Assembly (NCBI RefSeq): GCF_036711975.1
Contig: NC_091971.1
Span: 1,309,501-1,373,500, forward strand
Source: Onthophagus taurus
Lineage: Eukaryota; Arthropoda; Insecta; Coleoptera; Scarabaeidae
DNA: 64,000 bases
Reading direction: 5' to 3'
Part shown: positions 52,994 through 63,410 of the stretch, one piece after another
Numbering within the stretch: the first letter of the stretch is position 1
Layout: each line of letters opens with the position of its first letter
Made by a program: the position numbers and the translations under genes
The notes under the pieces: generated by a model
What the model was told of the DNA's origin: nothing
Database searches by the model: none
Seen by the model: the letters and a program-made list of their open reading frames with translations, nothing else

Positions 52994-55333
52994 TTATGTC
53001 TTTAATGTTTTTAAAATATTAGCGAGAGTTTCAATACTTTCTAAATGTAACGGATTATTTTTATCCAACTGTTGAGCGAAATTCGTGATACAACTACTAA
53101 ACATTTGTAATTGCTGAGTATCGTTTTGTAACCAAACTCTGGGTAAAATCAAACTAATTAACCCAATCTTAGCGACGGCATCAGTTAACGGACAGATTTT
53201 AACCGCAGAAAGCAAATAGCGATTTAACAAAGAATTTAAAGCAATATCTTTTATAATGTTATCATTTATAATTCCCTGCCAACTCGTTATATTTCTTAAC
53301 AATTTTAATCCGCTCGCAAATTGTCTTTGAAAGAACACATTTTTAGACTCAACCAATTTCGGAACAATCGGAATAAAAACGTCGTTCTCCAACGAACTCT
53401 TCAATTTATGTAAAATTGCATTGAAAAGATTCAAAAGTGATTTACTTTCAGGGCCTAACGTTGGAAAGCGACGAATATAACGACTTACAACGCTTAATAA
53501 TCGTAAAGTTTGTGTACTGGATAGTGGATCCCAACATTTATCAACTAAGATTGTTAATTTTGGGATAACAACTTTTTCAACAACGCTTGGAAGTAAAGTT
53601 ATATCAGGATCTCGAGATAAACTGGTTTCAGTTTCGCCTTCGTGAAGACCGTACATTGCTAAAATTCGATACCAATCTAATTTATCAATATCTCCCGTTT
53701 CAGTTAAAGGATCCCAAAAAATCATGTTTAACCGAACTAAAGGGCTTACAACTTTTGGCAAACAAACCGTTGCGTAAGCTTCAGTGTAAGCGCTAACATC
53801 GGTTTCCCTCCATTGTTCAAATTTAATTAAAATATTTGAAACGGACGAAAAGTCTTCAACTACATCATCAAAAACGGTTTGAGCTTCAACCTCAATTTGT
53901 TCTCGTTCTTTAATTAACGTTAAAATATCTTGTTGCGAAATCTCATCGTCGCTAGACATTCCTTCAACGTGTTTTATTTCTTCGTTAGCTTCTCGACATC
54001 GCCTTCTCCTTGTTCTTCGACCTTCTCGCTCAACAGCTCTTCGATTTTTTTCTTCATCTTCACTTTTTCGAACGATATTTCTACTTGGCATATTTGTGAC
54101 TTCTTCAGCTTGATCACGAACGTCTTGCCGCCGTCTTTCAATTAACCAGTCTGATTTTTTAGCCATAACATCGATAGCTCTTTGTTCCAAAGAATGAATC
54201 ACCTCAATTTTCTCATCTAAACATTCAACTAAATCAGTTATATATCCCCTAAGTTCCTGATAAAATCGAAAACGACTTGCAGCTTTTGGAGCTTCAAGTT
54301 TTAACGCTTCGATTTCATGTGCTGTTGATTCAATCTCATCACGGATTTCTTGTAGCTTCTTAATATTGTTGTTTCGTGATTTAATAACATTTTCGTGGTG
54401 CTCGGTGAGTTTTTCGAGAATTGCTTGAGGTGTGCGAGGTATGTCGGGGTTAATTTTTGGGATATTTTCTTGTACGATTTGAGGTGGATTATTTAATTGG
54501 TACTCGTTATACAATAATTCTTGATTTAAAGCAGCTGCTGTAACCCCTTTTCTTATTTGTTGATCCTCCCACTCATCTGCTTCTTCTAAATCGGAAGTTT
54601 GAGCTTCAAAAAATTGTTCTCTTCGCCTTTCTTGGTCTCGAATAACAGGATTCGCTCCCATATCTATTCTTTCTTCGTCACTTCCATCGTGTTCATCTTC
54701 TCGTAGTAATCGCCCTTTATCTTCCATTTCCTCCTCTTCAAATGGGATGTGGTCACCTAATTCTCGAGCACGTTGACGACGTTTTCTTGCTGCGTGAATC
54801 ATCGCTGCATCGGGAATAGCTCCAGATTCTAAAACGTGTTTAAAATTGTCAGGTTTTGAAAATTTATAACTTGGTTTTCCTGGATTATCATCATCTTCGG
54901 AACTTAAATCATCTTTTCCGGCACATAAAGCATCTCTTCCACTTAAAATAGGTATTTGAGGTGGAGATGGGGGTTTATGGCTTGAATTTACCACCAAAAT
55001 TAAATCATCTGTTACAATTTCGGTTGGTTTATACTCTTTAAATTTTTCTTTAACCTCCTCTTTTTCTTTTAAATCCTTTTTACGGCGTTCTTTTTCGTAC
55101 ATTTTCATCAATTTCTTACTATGATTTGATTTTTTTACTTGGAAAACTTCACCTTCCTCTTCAGTTTCAAAACTAAGAAGGGATTTCGGTTTGTGTTTAG
55201 CCGTTTTCTCTTTCGATTTGGATTCCTTTTCTTTTTTTGGGACGTCCACTTCCATTTCTTCGTCATCTTCATCGTCTTTTTCAGAAAATACTCTTCTTTG
55301 AATCGACTTTTTTGGTTTTCTAAAAAGGGACAT
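52994..55333 (-). CDS. PAXBP1: PAXBP1/GCFC (GC-rich sequence DNA-binding factor) homolog
   Basis: A 779-residue single-exon protein. The N terminus MSLFRKPKKSIQRRVFSEKD matches the conserved start of PAXBP1/GCFC proteins, followed by acidic and lysine-rich low complexity, EHVLESG-like FKHVLESGAIPDAAMIHAAR and KRRQRARELGDHIPFEE. A coiled coil covers roughly residues 300-390 (LEKLTEHHENVIKSRNNNIK onward). The GCFC/TTF11-type helical domain follows from about 490 (FEQWRETDVSAYTEAYATVC; PLVRLNMIFWDPL) to the C terminus. Human PAXBP1 is somewhat longer, about 900 residues. Family members associate with the spliceosome disassembly/intron-lariat machinery, and PAXBP1 links PAX3/7 to histone methylation. 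The start is the first ATG of the frame, with a conserved N terminus. The stop lies within 75 bp of the GT31 remnant on the other strand. Confidence 0.9.
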   Translation of the reverse strand: MSLFRKPKKSIQRRVFSEKDDEDDEEMEVDVPKKEKESKSKEKTAKHKPKSLLSFETEEEGEVFQVKKSNHSKKLMKMYEKERRKKDLKEKEEVKEKFKEYKPTEIVTDDLILVVNSSHKPPSPPQIPILSGRDALCAGKDDLSSEDDDNPGKPSYKFSKPDNFKHVLESGAIPDAAMIHAARKRRQRARELGDHIPFEEEEMEDKGRLLREDEHDGSDEERIDMGANPVIRDQERRREQFFEAQTSDLEEADEWEDQQIRKGVTAAALNQELLYNEYQLNNPPQIVQENIPKINPDIPRTPQAILEKLTEHHENVIKSRNNNIKKLQEIRDEIESTAHEIEALKLEAPKAASRFRFYQELRGYITDLVECLDEKIEVIHSLEQRAIDVMAKKSDWLIERRRQDVRDQAEEVTNMPSRNIVRKSEDEEKNRRAVEREGRRTRRRRCREANEEIKHVEGMSSDDEISQQDILTLIKEREQIEVEAQTVFDDVVEDFSSVSNILIKFEQWRETDVSAYTEAYATVCLPKVVSPLVRLNMIFWDPLTETGDIDKLDWYRILAMYGLHEGETETSLSRDPDITLLPSVVEKVVIPKLTILVDKCWDPLSSTQTLRLLSVVSRYIRRFPTLGPESKSLLNLFNAILHKLKSSLENDVFIPIVPKLVESKNVFFQRQFASGLKLLRNITSWQGIINDNIIKDIALNSLLNRYLLSAVKICPLTDAVAKIGLISLILPRVWLQNDTQQLQMFSSCITNFAQQLDKNNPLHLESIETLANILKTLKT

Positions 55334-55588
55334 TTTAGAAGTGTCAAAGACGTAAAGTTAGGTTATGTTTAGACCAAAATCTAGGGGAATTTCAGTCTGT
55401 TGAGTAAACATACTGTTGTTATGAACGTATCCCTCCGCAAAGGCCTTGTTGTAACGTCATTGGAAGAATTGACATTTCTATGTTTTTATTTATACAGTGT
55501 ATTTCACTTAAGAAGCAATATACAAAAATATAAAAAAAAAGAAAATAAAATATAAAGCGAAATATTAACGGTTATAATTTTATTATTG

Positions 55589-56105
55589 TTAGGTTATCCA
55601 ACTTGACGCGGTTACCATGGTGATTAAGATCCAAATATTGCAGGTACTTGTCAAAATTGAAATTGAATTTAAGTTTTTTTAAGGGAAAAGTCTTATTTAA
55701 TTGGTTTAAAAGGCTGTATTTAACTCAAAATTGGTTTATCTAGGGTATTATAAACAAGGTAAGTGGATTAAATCAAAAAGAGATGTTTTTAATTTATTTC
55801 TCTTAATTAGAATCGATTTAAATTCACTACAATTAACGAATTTGTTATGAATGCGAGATAATCTTAGAAAATTCGAATTGTTTTAAAATTAATAAAAATT
55901 ATAATCGGAATAAAATTCTTTTATTTTAAGGTTATCCAACTTGACTCGGTTACCATGGTGATTAAGATCCAAATATTGCAGTTGCTTGTCAAAATTGACG
56001 TTGAATTTAAGTTTTTTTTAGTGAAAACCACATAATTAATGGGATTTAAAGGTTGTATTTAATTCAAAATGGGTAAATGGATGAAATTATAAGCAAGGTA
56101 AGTGG
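55589..56105 (+). repeat. Tandem duplicate of a noncoding exon-like segment with X-box-like motif
   Basis: AGGTTATCCAACTTGAC followed by GCGGTTACCATGGTGATTAA occurs near 55592 and again near 55930, about 338 bp apart. Each copy continues with CCAAATATTGCAG, a T-rich stretch and an AAGCAAG-type end followed by GTAAGTGGATTAAA (donor-like) near 55761 and 56099. GTTACCATGGTGAT resembles the RFX X-box GTTRCCATGGYAAC. The duplicated unit may be an alternative first exon plus promoter; which gene it serves is unclear. Confidence 0.6.
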
Positions 56106-56165
56106 ATTAAATAAAAAAAAAATATTTTTAGATCAATTAAAATGTACAAGAATTTAGGGTTAAAT

Positions 56166-57215
56166 AACAATTAAAACTAGAACTAACACTAGACCTACAA
56201 CTAGAAAGTTTTAGGTTTAGCCGGGCGTCTGAGACAAGAATTAGAAAAGTATTAGTTAAGGTGAGTCCAAACTTGACGCATTTATCTCAAAAAACCAAAA
56301 AGTTCCAACTTTCAAGTTTTAATTTTGACATATTTGTCAACTTCATAAAAAATCCTTTAAAATGAGTCCAAACTCGACATATTTAACTTTAATATTAATG
56401 GAAATACAATCACTTCCGGTTTGAAACGTCAACGTCAATTTTGACATATTTGTCATCTTCATTAAAAAACCTTTAAAATGAGTCCAAAGATGACGCACTT
56501 ATCTCAAAAAACAGAAAAGTTAGAATAAAAAACGTTAAACCCGAAGTTAGCAACAATGAAGATAATAATTTAATTATTAAATATTAATACCAACCTTAAT
56601 TTTTAATTTTTTTTTATTGTTTTATTGTTTTTGTGATAAATTTTAAGAAAATTAAGAATTTGTCGAAATGTCATTGACATTTCAAACCGGAAGTTGCTTA
56701 TATCTCGACTAATATTGGAATTAAACGTATCATGTTTGGGCTCATTTTAAACGATTTTTCACGACAATTACATATATGTCAAAATTGACGTTGACATTTC
56801 TAATCGGAAGTTGACCATAACTTCATTAATATTGAAGATAAATATGTCGTGTTTGTACTCATTTTAAAGGATATTTAATGAAGATTACAAATATGTCAAA
56901 ATTGAGGTTGATATTTTAAATCTGAAGTTAGTTATCTTATAATAGACAAATTGACAACTTCATGGTGTTCTTTTATGATGTATTCTTTATTTAAAAAAAA
57001 CCATTAACATGAGTCCGATCATAATGTTGCTAGATATCACTATGTTGTATATTTTTATTGCACTAAAACTAGAACTAACACTAGACCTAGAACTAGAAAG
57101 CTTTTTTTCCAATTCTAGGTCTAGTGTTAATTCTAGTTTTAATTGTTACTAAGCGTTAAATTCTATTTTTACTGAAATAGAACTAACATTAGACCCAGAA
57201 CTAGAATCATTCAAT
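56166..57215. repeat. Single copy of the 854-bp-family repeat flanked by palindromic satellite
   Basis: CTAG-rich satellite at 56166-56235 and 57060-57210 flanks a core (56265-56950) that carries TTTAAAATGAGTCCAAA, TGACATATTTGTC and AACCGGAAGTTGC in both orientations, as in the 3.7-6.5 kb array. The satellite-core-satellite organisation parallels the 38.6-39.2 kb copy. Confidence 0.8.
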
Positions 57216-58062
57216 TTTTAATTTTTTTTCAAAAATTATCTGTTATAAGAGTACTAAAATTTTACGTTATCGTAACGAGTAAACAAATCTCTATCAAATG
57301 AGCCTAACGAAATATCACAGTATTTTTATTGCAATACGTGATTTGCGTATGATGTGTGATATTGGTTGCATACTTGTAATGATGATGTCGGGTACGATAA
57401 TTAATTAACACACTGTATTATATTCCATACATAATGGGCATTCTGTATATTATATTATACTTTTCCTCCAATGACGTCACGTTTCCGACCTCAGTTGGAT
57501 AACCTTATAACCAATGCTGAACAGACCTTGGGGGAATTTGTTGTATTATTTATTTAAAAATAATTTATATTTACTTTTTTATTTTAAATTTTGATTAATC
57601 GAAAAAGTTTGTTTCAATTGATATATAACAATTTAAAGTTTTATTATAATAAATAATTGTGTCAAATTTGACATTTAATACATAACCTATTTTTATATCA
57701 ATTAAGGTTAATTTATTTGACAATATTCCGTACAATAAATAATTACGTAACTTAGGTAGGAATTTAATTCGGCGTTTATTTATAATTTTTATCAGGACTT
57801 GAACCTTTAACCTTATGCATCGTAATCAACGTAATATTGTATGTAAATGTTTGTTTATTAATCGCACCTTATGACAGTGCCTTAAGGATAGAAAACGACG
57901 AGTCAGCAATTACATTTTAAATTTTCCGTGAATAACATTAATGAGAAAACCAGTTTCGAAGGAAGACACACTTTTAAAACGCTTTTAGTGTTCAAGGATC
58001 GCGTTATCATTGCGTTACGTCAACAATTTGTATATTTTGAAGTGATTTTAAGTGATTAAAAA
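57216..58062 (+). promoter_or_regulatory. Upstream region of the HACD gene
   Basis: Unique AT-rich DNA. A perfect CRE palindrome TGACGTCA lies at 57472-57479, and TTGGATAACCTTAT nearby is an inverted copy of the AGGTTATCCAA motif of the 55.6-kb duplicates. No TATA box can be assigned with confidence. Confidence 0.4.
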
Positions 58063-58932
58063 ATGCCGAAACCGAATCAAGTAGAAAGTAAAAAGCCAAT
58101 TAGAAGTCCGGCGAAAGAGATGTTAATTAAAGCGTATTTACTTAGTTATAATTTTATACAAACTTTAGGGTGAGTATTTGTAAAAGGGATATTGAGAGAT
58201 TTTGTTTTTCTAATTTGTAGTTGGTCCTATTTATTGTATCAAATATTTGAGTTTTATTTATTGAAACGTGAGGGGACCTTATATGATCAAGTTGGAACAA
58301 CTTTATTAATATTTCAAAATGCTGCTATCCTAGAAGCTGTTAATGCGATATACAAATTAATAAGTTCAAATCCTGCAATAGTTATCCCACAGATTTATTC
58401 AAGAATTTTTGTCGTTTGTGGCATTTTATTACCTTTATCGGATTCTCAAAGTACAATCGGATTCCCACTTTTATTATTCGCATGGAGTATAACTGAAATT
58501 ATACGATATTCTACTTATACCTTGAACTTGATTAATATTCAATTGTATATTTTAAAATGGTTAAGGTGAGTTTATAATATTTAATGATTGGAGTAATTTA
58601 GTAATAACATTTTTTGTAGATATACATTGTTTATTGCTTTATACCCTATTGGTGTAACTGGTGAATTATTATGTATGTATTGGGCTGTAATGGAAGTATC
58701 AAGAACAAAGTTATGGTGCTGGGAGCTTCCAAATAAGTACAATGTAGTGTTTTATTACCACTTTTACATTGTCTTCAATATGATTTTATATATCCCAAGT
58801 AATTTTTTAATACATAACCTCAAACGTCAAAATATAACCTTACTTTTTGTTGTAGTTTTCCCTCAATTATATTTACATATGTTTTCGCAAAGAAGAAAAG
58901 TCTTAGGGGCATCTACAAAAAAGACAAATTGA
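58063..58932 (+). CDS. Very-long-chain (3R)-3-hydroxyacyl-CoA dehydratase (HACD/PTPLA), three exons
   Basis: Model join(58063-58169, 58221-58565, 58620-58932), 254 residues; donors GTGAGT twice, acceptors TTTGTAG and TTTTGTAG. Junctions restore TLG-WSYLLYQ and KWLR-YTLFIALYP. It is a multi-pass ER membrane protein with about six hydrophobic helices. The catalytic pair of this family (Tyr and Glu seven residues apart in YPxGxxGE) is present as YPIGVTGE, about Tyr159 and Glu166; EIIRYSTYT precedes it in the usual place. The enzyme dehydrates 3-hydroxyacyl-CoA in the third step of very-long-chain fatty acid elongation. A basic C-terminal end (FSQRRKVLGASTKKTN) fits an ER-retained protein. Length is typical (human HACD2 254). 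No defects seen. Confidence 0.93.
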
Positions 58933-59309
58933 AGTGTATTAAAGACAGTAACGTTTTATGGGCAAGGGGTCAACTTAATACGTAATTTTTTATAAATATA
59001 TCCATTCCATTTCAAACAACTATTTTACAACTACTTTTTTTTGGTATTAATTTATTGGAGTGTATTTCTATAAAATCATTTTCATAAAAGATATTTATTG
59101 TTTAATTTCATTTTTCCTTGTAAATATGAAAATAGTCAATAAACAATTACATCAATGGAAAACTTATTTGTTATTTATGCAGTTTTTAAATTAATTGATT
59201 GACGCAATTGGCTTTTTATTCAAACAAAAAATCAATAAACACACTACCTAGAATTTCTCACATTAAATGCAACATAGTTTAATAGTGCATTGGGGACTTT
59301 TGGAAAAGG

Positions 59310-59392
59310 TGACGTCCTAAACCCGAATACTTCTAGTTCTAGATCTAGTGTTAGTCCTGGTTTTACACTAACACTGTCACTAATAATAATAA
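59310..59392. repeat. Left half of a palindromic satellite split by a LINE
   Basis: CTAAACCCGAATACTTCTAG and ACACTAACACTGTCACTA belong to the 127-bp family. The matching other half resumes at 61327 beyond LINE copy B. Confidence 0.75.
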
Positions 59393-61326
59393 GCATTTTA
59401 TTGCTTTTAATATTTACAATTTTTATCCCCTTAATACATTCTAATATATATATTATTACTATATTATTTTCACCCTCTACCCTCTTCCGCCATTTCCGTA
59501 CCCTCGGCTCCACGGCCCAATCATCCCCTCATCCTTCCCTTTGTCTCCTTACCCCCACAACCATTCTCATCCATCGTTTCCCCTCTCCCCCCTCTCCTAA
59601 GATCTGCACTCGGTCCAACTCCTCCTCCCTCAACTCACTGTACCCATTCAACATATGTTCCAACGTTTCCCATTCCTCCCTGCATAGCCTACACCACCTC
59701 TCCTCATCAGCCATCCAGTATCTGTTAGCTCTCTCCTCGTTTCCACAACGGAACCTAGCCACCAACTTCTTCCCTTCCTCATCTCCTTCCAATAACAAGT
59801 ATCTAGGCAGCCCCTCCGTTATTATGTCCCTGTACCTTTCGTTATACCTCCACTCTTTTATTTGTGTCCTTCTTTCCTGTCTCTGCACATCTCGGTCCCT
59901 ATCTCTCAACTCCCTCCACATCTCCCTACCCACCCTTCGTCTACTATTTATCTCAGTAACCGAGTAGCCCGCTCGTCTATAATAGTTGTCTCTGTCTCCT
60001 TTCCCATATCTGATCTTTCCCTCTCTAATTTCCCTCCAACACTCCCCCAAGATCCCGCAGTTTGGCCTCCCTTCTATTCTTTCTTCATATTTCACTGCTC
60101 TCCTGTCCGCCTTCACTCTGATCTTGTCCACCTTTACCTCTTCCCTCACTATATACCCCGGTGTTTCTCTCGCCACCCCAAGCACCCATCTCCAGTATCT
60201 AGCTTGCACGTCCTCCAGCATTGCCTGCTCTCTCCATCCCCATACCTCTGCTCCATACATCATCGCACTGCTAACCAGGCCTTCAAACATAATCTTCCTC
60301 GCTGCCACATTCCTTCCAAAAACTCTCTTCCCCCAACTCCATACTTGTCCCATCACCTTATTCGCCTTTTTTGCCATAGCTATCACATGCGACCCCTCCC
60401 TGTTGTCCTCACTGAACACATACCCCAAGTAAGTATACTCCCTAACCTCCTCGATTTCTTTTCCCTCCCATCTCCAGTTTTCTGTTCTTTTTCTCCCACC
60501 CTTACAAAACTTCATCACCCTTGTCTTCCCCACATTCACTTCCAGCCCCTTCCCCCTAAAATATCTTTCCAATGTCTTTATCATATCTTTCATCTCCGCC
60601 GCTTCTCTCGCCATGACCACGATGTCATCCGCGTATGCTAACATATGCACTTTTCTACCTCCCACCACCAACCCTCCCATTTGCCCCTTCCCCAATCTAT
60701 CCTCCAGGTCCGCCGTATACAGTGCAAACAGACTTGGGCTCAGCGGACATCCCTGCCTCAGTCCCTTCGTCGTCCAGAACACGTCGCTCAGCTTATCTCC
60801 CACTTTTATCCTAGCCATAGTCTCCATGTATATTTCCTTCACTCTCGCAATTAGGTGTTCCGTGATCCCCCTCCTCCCACAACTTTCCCCTATCCACCTT
60901 ATCAAAAGCCGCCTTCAAATCTATAAATAGGGCGTACAATTTCCCTCCCTTCTTATCCAGCTCTCTAGCTGCCAGATGCTTCAACACGTACATGTTGTCG
61001 ATTGCTCCCCTTCCCTTCCGAAAGCCTGCCTGCCCATCCGGCAAAATTCCCCCCAACTCCATCTCCTCCTCCAGTCTTCCCAGCAGTATCTTCGTGTATA
61101 CCTTGTATGCCGAGTTTAGTAGGATAATTCCTCTGTAGCTCTCTACCCTTCCCTTATTACCCTTTTTATATACTGGGCAAATTACCCCCACTTTCCATCC
61201 CTCCGGAAACCCACCCCCTCTCCATACGCTATTCATCCCCTCCAACAACTTCACTCTCACCACCCTTGATGCTTCCAACCATGCCTCGTTCTGGATCCCA
61301 TCTTCCCCTGGCGCCTTTCCCTTCTT
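59390..61326 (-). mobile_element. LINE copy B (minus strand), one frameshift, 5'-truncated
   Basis: RT frame from 61326: KGKAPGEDGIQNEAWLEASR, FPEGWKVGVICPVYKKGN, SYRGIILLNSAYKVYTKIL, GQAGFRKGRGAIDNMYVLKH and LFIDLKAAFDKVDRGKLWE; a frameshift near 60840; then GLRQGCPLSPSLFALYTADL, MLAYADDIVVMAREAAEMKD (YADD) and YTYLGYVFSEDN. The long C-terminal domain has RYWRWVLGVARETPGYIVRE and the zinc-knuckle-like RWCRLCREEWETLEHML, ending at 59529. The endonuclease is missing. The 3' end has TAATAATAA. It is inserted in a satellite unit, with TCACTA at both borders as a likely target duplication. The clade is not resolved; it is strikingly purine-rich on its coding strand compared with host genes. Confidence 0.9.
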
Positions 61327-61490
61327 CACTAGAACTGTCACTAGAACTATCACTAGAACTAACACTATACCTAGAACTAGAATCATTGGGGTTTAGCCAC
61401 ACGTCATTAAAGGCGGTTAAACCAGAATGATTCTAGTTCTTGGTCTTGTGTGAGTTCCACTTTTAGTTCAATAAAAATATACAACAATCT
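61327..61490. repeat. Right half of the LINE-split palindromic satellite
   Basis: CACTAGAACTGTCACTAGAA, GGGGTTTAGCCACACGTCAT and GCGGTTAAACCAGAATGATT mark a diverged unit of the 127-bp family, ending in TTCAATAAAAATATACAACA, the usual flank of dispersed copies. Confidence 0.8.
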
Positions 61491-61559
61491 AGCGCTGCAC
61501 AACAATTAAAACTATTTAGAAACCAGTTAAACCACTTACAGGTTGCTTCCCGGCGCTTT

Positions 61560-62690
61560 GTGATCCACCGCGATCTTTTAAATATAGATTACAGGTTATT
61601 GACACATACTGGCACCTTGGCTGAATGATGAAATCGGGAACATTATCGTGTGCTGTACAATCGTTGTAATCATCGTTGCAAAAACGCTAAAAGATTGCAC
61701 TACTGTCAGAGGTTGTCTAGAGCTACTCATAAGACATTTTGGAAAACAATGCGATCATTTGATGTTATAGAGTCTCCCACAGATCAACCCACTTTTGATG
61801 CTGCTGCTCTGGCGGAGTATTTTGCGGATCCTCCTGTGTTGGTTGGTAACATAACTAGGCACAATACTATTAATGAAATCCTTGCATCTACCAACCTGCT
61901 TTTCTTTTCATTCAGCTTGGTTACAGATGCTGAGGTCCGGGATGCTTTAACTTACTCCAAGTCCATTAGTGTCGGAGCAGATGGTATTGGTCTCAGATTC
62001 CTCTTACCCATTCTGGATATAGTTATTACTCCCCTAACTCATATTTTCAACTGTTCTTTTGAATAATCTATATTTCCGTCAATTTGATGAATCGCCCATG
62101 TTATTCCTATCCCAAAAATTAAATCTCCGTCCCATGTTGGTGATCCATTTCTATTCTATCTATGTTCTCAAAAGCTATTGAATGTTTAGCTTATTTACAG
62201 ATTCAGAAATATCTTGAGCAGTTTAATGTGATTCACAAGTTCTAGTCTGGTTTTCGTGACAACCTGCAGATGATGACTTGCCAGAGTTGTAGATCATTTC
62301 GTATGCTTACTATGTTGTACAAAATTGTCCATGCCCACACTTCTGCTTATTTGTCTGATGCCTTTCACTTTTTAGCATCACATGACTTGCCCACTCGATC
62401 AATGTCGGACTCTACACTTATGTTTTCAGTCCATAGTACTGAAATCTACCACAGGTTTTTTACAGTGCAGTCGATTGCGTTGTGGAACGATTTGCCTGCC
62501 GTTGTTCGCAATGCAGCTAGTTTAATAAGTTTAAAAAATGCCTTGAGGCGCCATGTGCTATCTCTTCAACTATCTTCTTCTTGACCTATACGTGTTTGTT
62601 TTCTTCTCTAGTCTACCTTTCATCTATTTTTTGCTGCACTCTTTTGTGTCTATTTCCTTCCTTGTAATAACTGACTGTCGATCCGTTACA
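61560..62690 (+). pseudogene. Internally deleted non-LTR retrotransposon
   Basis: The plus-strand frame 61650-62066 carries the pre-RT region (RLSRATHKTFWKTMRSFDVI) and SKSISVGADGIGLRFLLPIL, the start of the RT. A frame near 62110-62270 has remnants of domains 1-2, and then the sequence jumps to the C-terminal tail (62270-62584: LTMLYKIVHAHTSAYLSDAF; SIALWNDLPAVVRNAASLIS). The palm domain with the active site is deleted. It resembles jockey/I-superfamily ORF2. Confidence 0.75.
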
Positions 62691-62769
62691 TAATTCAAAT
62701 ATGCTCATTCGCTCAGTTTTATTAGTATATCATTTAGTATTACTTTTTTGGTAGCCATAATTATTTGTT

Positions 62770-62975
62770 AGTGCGTCTTCAGACGCACGGCTAAACCCGA
62801 ATGTTTCTAGTTCTAGGTCTAGTGTTAGTTTTACACTTGCACTGTCACTACAACTAACCCTAGATCTAGAATCAATTGGGTTTAGCCGCACGTCTCTAAA
62901 GACGGCTAAACCCGATTAATTCTAGTTTTAGTAGGTATAGTGTTCGTTCTAGTTTTAGTTCTATAAAAATATGCA
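62770..62975. repeat. Palindromic satellite, about 1.5 units
   Basis: GCGTCTTCAGACGCACGGCT, AAACCCGAATGTTTCTAG and CCGCACGTCTCTAAAGACGG identify the family; the right flank is again CTATAAAAATATGCAACATA. Confidence 0.85.
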
Positions 62976-62983
62976 ACATATAA

Positions 62984-63410
62984 GGAATGTTACGTAAGGT
63001 TAGTTCTGTTTACAAACATTAATTATAGCGTGAAGTTTTCTTTAGTAATTAGTAATGCCAATTATAGCGTGAAGTTTTCTTTTGAAATGCCAATTACACC
63101 GTGAAGGAATGTTAAGTAAGGTTAGTTCTGTTTACAAACATCAATTATAGCGTGAAGTTTTCTTTAGTAATTAGTAATGCCAATCATAGCGTGAAGTTTT
63201 CTTTTGTAATGTCAATTATAGCGTGAAGGAATGTTAGGTAAGGTTAGTTCTGTTTACAAACATTAATTATAGCGTGAAGTTTTCTTTAGTAATTAGTAAT
63301 GCCAATTATAGCGTGAAGTTTTCTTTTGAAATGCCAATTAAACCGTGAAGGAATGTTAGGTAAGGTTAGTTCTGTTTACAAACATTAATTAATGTTTGTA
63401 CATACGTTCA
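62984..63410. repeat. 122-bp tandem repeat, about 3.3 units
   Basis: GGAATGTTA..TAAGGTTAGTTCTG starts at 62984, 63106, 63228 and 63350, exactly 122 bp apart. Each unit holds two or three sub-repeats of ATTATAGCGTGAAGTTTTCT. It directly follows a palindromic satellite unit. Confidence 0.92.

Noticed and set aside
59290-60930. Plus-strand open frames of 105-259 codons rich in S, P and L
   Set aside because: They are antisense shadows of the purine-rich LINE copy B coding strand.
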